Positions 63,601 to 64,000 of a stretch of DNA of 64,000 nt are shown in pieces; the stretch's first letter is position 1; each line of letters begins with the position of its first letter. Below the pieces are notes generated by a model. The model was not told the origin of the DNA. It saw nothing but the letters and a program-made list of their open reading frames with translations, and searched no databases. This DNA is from Elmis aenea. Lineage: Eukaryota > Arthropoda > Insecta > Coleoptera > Elmidae. The position numbers and the translations under genes were made by a program. Location of the stretch: the NCBI GenBank assembly GCA_947652605.1, contig CANTFG010000309.1, forward strand, positions 232,265 to 296,264, given 5' to 3'.

Positions 63601-64000
63601 ATAAACTGTTCCTGTGATATACAAATCAATAATTAAAATTGTTTAGAAATAGTCGCTCAAGGAACATATGTATTAACTAAAGCACGGTATTTTTAGGAAA
63701 TTATTAAAAATTAAAACCAGCTCATTGAAAAAAATATGCAAAACAATTGTATTCATGTAAAGAGGCGATGGATAAACTGTTCCTGTCATATACAAATCAA
63801 TAATTAAAATTGTTTAGAAATAGTCGCTCAAGGAACATATGTATTAACTAAAGCACGGTATTTTTAGGAAATTATTAAAAATTAAAACCAGCTCATTGAA
63901 AGACATATGCAAAACAATTGTATTCATGTAAAGAGGCGATGGATAAACTGTTCCTGTGATATACAAATCAATAATTAAAATTGTTTCGAAATAGTCGCTC
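51700..64000. repeat. Irregular right part of Satellite B with partial higher-order copies
   Basis: Segments recur at non-constant spacing: ATTATTAAGAATT at 51777 and 57575; GAAAAAAATATGCAAAAC at 53001, 59481 and 63727; AAGGCATATATG at about 53268 and 59733. Several monomers are damaged: a deletion near 53070, a 6-bp loss near 54217, a 2-bp loss near 56244, and a loss of about 24 bp near 59563 that removes the monomer junction. Rearrangements are more frequent here than in 42200-52465. Confidence 0.8.

Larger units (their letters stand above)
38047..64000. repeat. Satellite B: 171-bp tandem array
   Basis: Monomers run GCTCAAGGAACATATGTATT, CTAAAGCACGGTATTTTTAG, AAACCAGCTCATTGAAAGAC, CAATTGTATTCATGTAAAGA, GGCGATGGATAAACTGTTCC, ATATACAAATCAATAATTAA, and end TTGTTTCGAAATAGTC. 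Successive TCGCTCA positions at 38213, 38384, 38555, 38726 and 38897 give exactly 171 bp. 25,954 bp hold about 152 monomers, all in one orientation, and the array continues beyond the right edge. Identity between monomers is very high, with recurrent variants (CTGTGATAT or CTGTCATAT; CAATTGTATT or CAATTTTATT; TTCATG or TTCCTG; GATGG or GATAG). There is no coding potential. The 171-bp length equals that of primate alpha satellite, but the sequence is unrelated. Confidence 0.98.

Noticed and set aside
38047..64000. Primate alpha satellite or contamination, because the period is 171 bp
   Set aside because: Monomer sequence bears no resemblance to alpha satellite beyond period and a partial box; adjacent TEs look arthropod-like.
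38047..64000. CRISPR array, because of the regular repeats
   Set aside because: There are no spacers; adjacent monomers are contiguous and similar along their whole length, and the context is eukaryotic.

Overview
The window is eukaryotic, AT-rich and almost free of genes. Two long, unrelated tandem-repeat arrays flank about 14 kb of decayed transposons. The TE families present (piggyBac, pogo/CENP-B-like, hAT of the ZMYM1/TTF-zinc-finger type, a non-LTR retrotransposon, TA-flanked foldback MITEs) and the lack of any compact gene arrangement fit the pericentromeric or other heterochromatin of an arthropod, most likely an insect. A beetle is a guess I cannot test here. No intact protein-coding gene, tRNA, rRNA or CRISPR was found; nearly every open frame is either a TE remnant or a by-product of a repeat.

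1-24069: Satellite A, monomers of about 141 bp alternating in places with about 150-bp monomers. It has at least two sequence classes and several long internal duplications (offsets 1888, 1292, 2022 and 1487 bp). Seven clusters of a different, about 156-bp repeat are embedded in it, all sharing the same two junctions, so they look like one insertion that was later co-amplified. One cluster also carries a 672-bp palindromic element (6286-6957) at a TA site.

24070-38046: TE graveyard. In order: a 1279-bp piggyBac deletion derivative with TTAA duplications (24761-26039); a 1455-bp pogo/CENP-B-like deletion derivative on the minus strand (26640-28094) with an array of TAGTTGACAT-like subterminal motifs; a non-LTR reverse transcriptase fragment (28391-29118); a broken hAT element (about 29130-32836) with nested repeats; a second, very degraded piggyBac-like fragment (34152-34423) among palindromic ATGTGCATCAT motifs; an unassigned 59-codon minus-strand frame (34951-35130); a 172-bp tandem duplication; and a 2.24-kb foldback element (35803-38046) whose arms are themselves built of 146-bp tandem units.

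38047-64000: Satellite B, about 152 monomers of 171 bp, much more homogeneous, running off the right edge. Variant bases show a higher-order structure: a 30-monomer block of about 5.13 kb in two successive copies, each containing a 9-monomer duplication. Many monomers carry a motif resembling the CENP-B box at the monomer junction, and others carry a form that destroys it.

The parts do not form a pathway. The logic is evolutionary: arrays expand by unequal exchange, TEs insert at or between them, and inserts caught in an array are amplified with it. The most unusual items are the co-amplified 156-bp insert, the box-like dimorphism of the 171-bp satellite, and the foldback element that directly abuts that satellite.
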